A DNA stretch of 6,783 nt. Origin: Cyclobacteriaceae bacterium. Its GTDB lineage: Bacteria; Bacteroidota; Bacteroidia; Cytophagales; Cyclobacteriaceae. Shown here one piece after another: positions 6,258 through 6,783 of the stretch. Every line of letters starts with the position of its first letter. Position 1 is the first letter of the stretch. Both the position numbers and the translations under genes were made by a program. A model generated the notes under the pieces. That model worked only from the letters and a program-made list of their open reading frames with translations. It made no database searches and was not told the DNA's origin. Location: positions 1 through 6,783 of the forward strand of contig JAOUOM010000107.1 in the NCBI GenBank assembly GCA_029880385.1, written 5' to 3'.

Positions 6258-6783
6258 TTAACGTCTGCTGTAATTTGGGGCCTCACGGGTTACCTGTACA
6301 TCGTGCGGATGGCTTTCGGCAGCCCCTGCATTTGTTATTTTTACAAATTTGGCCTCCTTCAAATTCTGGATATCACGGGCACCACAATAACCCATTCCGG
6401 CACGTAGCCCACCGATCAATTGATAGAGAACTTCACCTACCAGGCCTTTGTAGGGTACACGACCTACAATGCCTTCCGGCACAAGCTTTTTGATATCATC
6501 TTCGGCATCCTGAAAATAGCGATCCTTCGAGCCATCTTCCATTGCCTCTACGGAGCCCATACCCCTGTAAGTTTTGAATTTACGCCCTTCGTAAAGCACG
6601 ACTTCACCCGGTGCTTCGTCGGTACCGGCCAATAGTGAACCGATCATGACGGTACTGGCACCCCCGGCGATGGCTTTGACCACATCACCGGAAAAACGGA
6701 TACCCCCGTCGGCAATAATGGGAACACCCGTATCTTTTATGGCTTTGTAGGCCTCATATACGGCTGATAATTGGGGCATGCCT
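6258..6783 (-). CDS. guaB: Inosine-5'-monophosphate dehydrogenase, C-terminal fragment (5' end outside window)
   Basis: The C-terminal 174 codons of IMP dehydrogenase, which oxidises IMP to XMP with NAD+ in the committed step of guanine nucleotide synthesis. The frame continues past the right edge, so the ATG at 6779 is internal (it is preceded in frame by GGC). Recognisable elements are the phosphate-binding segment VPIIADGGIRFSGDVVKAI, GASTVMIGSLLAGTDE, the YRGMGSVEAM segment, the catalytic Arg-Tyr dyad in SKDRYFQ within the mobile flap, GIVGRVPYKG, GGLRAGMGYCGA and the conserved C-terminal AESHPHDVQVTREAPNY. The catalytic cysteine loop and the CBS domains lie upstream of the window. The gene ends in TAA at 6260-6258 and is followed by a strong terminator. 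The family match is unambiguous and the C-terminus has the usual length. Confidence 0.97.
   Translation of the reverse strand, partial: GMPQLSAVYEAYKAIKDTGVPIIADGGIRFSGDVVKAIAGGASTVMIGSLLAGTDEAPGEVVLYEGRKFKTYRGMGSVEAMEDGSKDRYFQDAEDDIKKLVPEGIVGRVPYKGLVGEVLYQLIGGLRAGMGYCGARDIQNLKEAKFVKITNAGAAESHPHDVQVTREAPNYSRR

Noticed and set aside
6000..6407. Plus-strand open frame of 135 codons spanning the start of the phosphatase gene, the terminator and the end of guaB
   Set aside because: It is antisense to two well-supported genes and crosses the terminator hairpin. Its translation has no domain-like character, so it is a chance frame.
1..6783. CRISPR arrays, tRNA/rRNA genes, insertion sequences, phage or attachment-site signals
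   Set aside because: No regularly spaced repeats, RNA-gene landmarks, transposase motifs or flanking repeats were seen; nearly all bases lie in chromosomal housekeeping or signalling genes.

Overview
The window looks like chromosomal DNA from a Bacteroidota bacterium, possibly of the Cytophagales type; the class is inferred and could not be tested. Support comes from a SurA/lipoprotein pair of the Bacteroidota type, MoxR next to SurA, the absence of Shine-Dalgarno-like sequences before the starts that I inspected, and moderate GC. Coding density is very high and no gene-free stretch reaches 300 bases.

Layout. At the left edge, on the + strand, is the 3' end of pheS (phenylalanyl-tRNA synthetase alpha chain). 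It converges on a block of six minus-strand genes with only 6 bases between stop codons. Read in the direction of transcription (right to left), the block contains: a membrane-anchored GAF/SpoIIE-type PP2C phosphatase (6166-4121), a STAS-domain antagonist (4117-3776), an RsbW/SpoIIAB-like histidine-kinase-fold ATPase (3786-3376), a SurA-like lipoprotein with a TTG start (3368-2508), a SurA-type periplasmic peptidyl-prolyl isomerase (2548-1205) and a MoxR-family AAA+ ATPase (1198-230). Gaps are 3 to 7 bases and two junctions overlap (11 and 41 bases), so one transcript is likely. Upstream, at the right edge, is the 3' end of guaB (IMP dehydrogenase), closed by a clear intrinsic terminator.

How the genes may work together. 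The first three proteins form a complete partner-switching module (phosphatase, phosphorylatable antagonist, kinase/sequestering protein) with recognisable active-site motifs in all three. No sigma factor or other obvious target is in the window. The module shares a transcript with two envelope-folding proteins and a MoxR chaperone. A link between partner switching and envelope biogenesis or stress is therefore an attractive inference, but shared transcription alone does not prove it. The most notable points are this operon architecture with no visible target, the uncharacterised roughly eight-helix membrane region on the phosphatase, the SurA/lipoprotein pair with incomplete parvulin features, and a MoxR without its usual DUF58/VWA partners.
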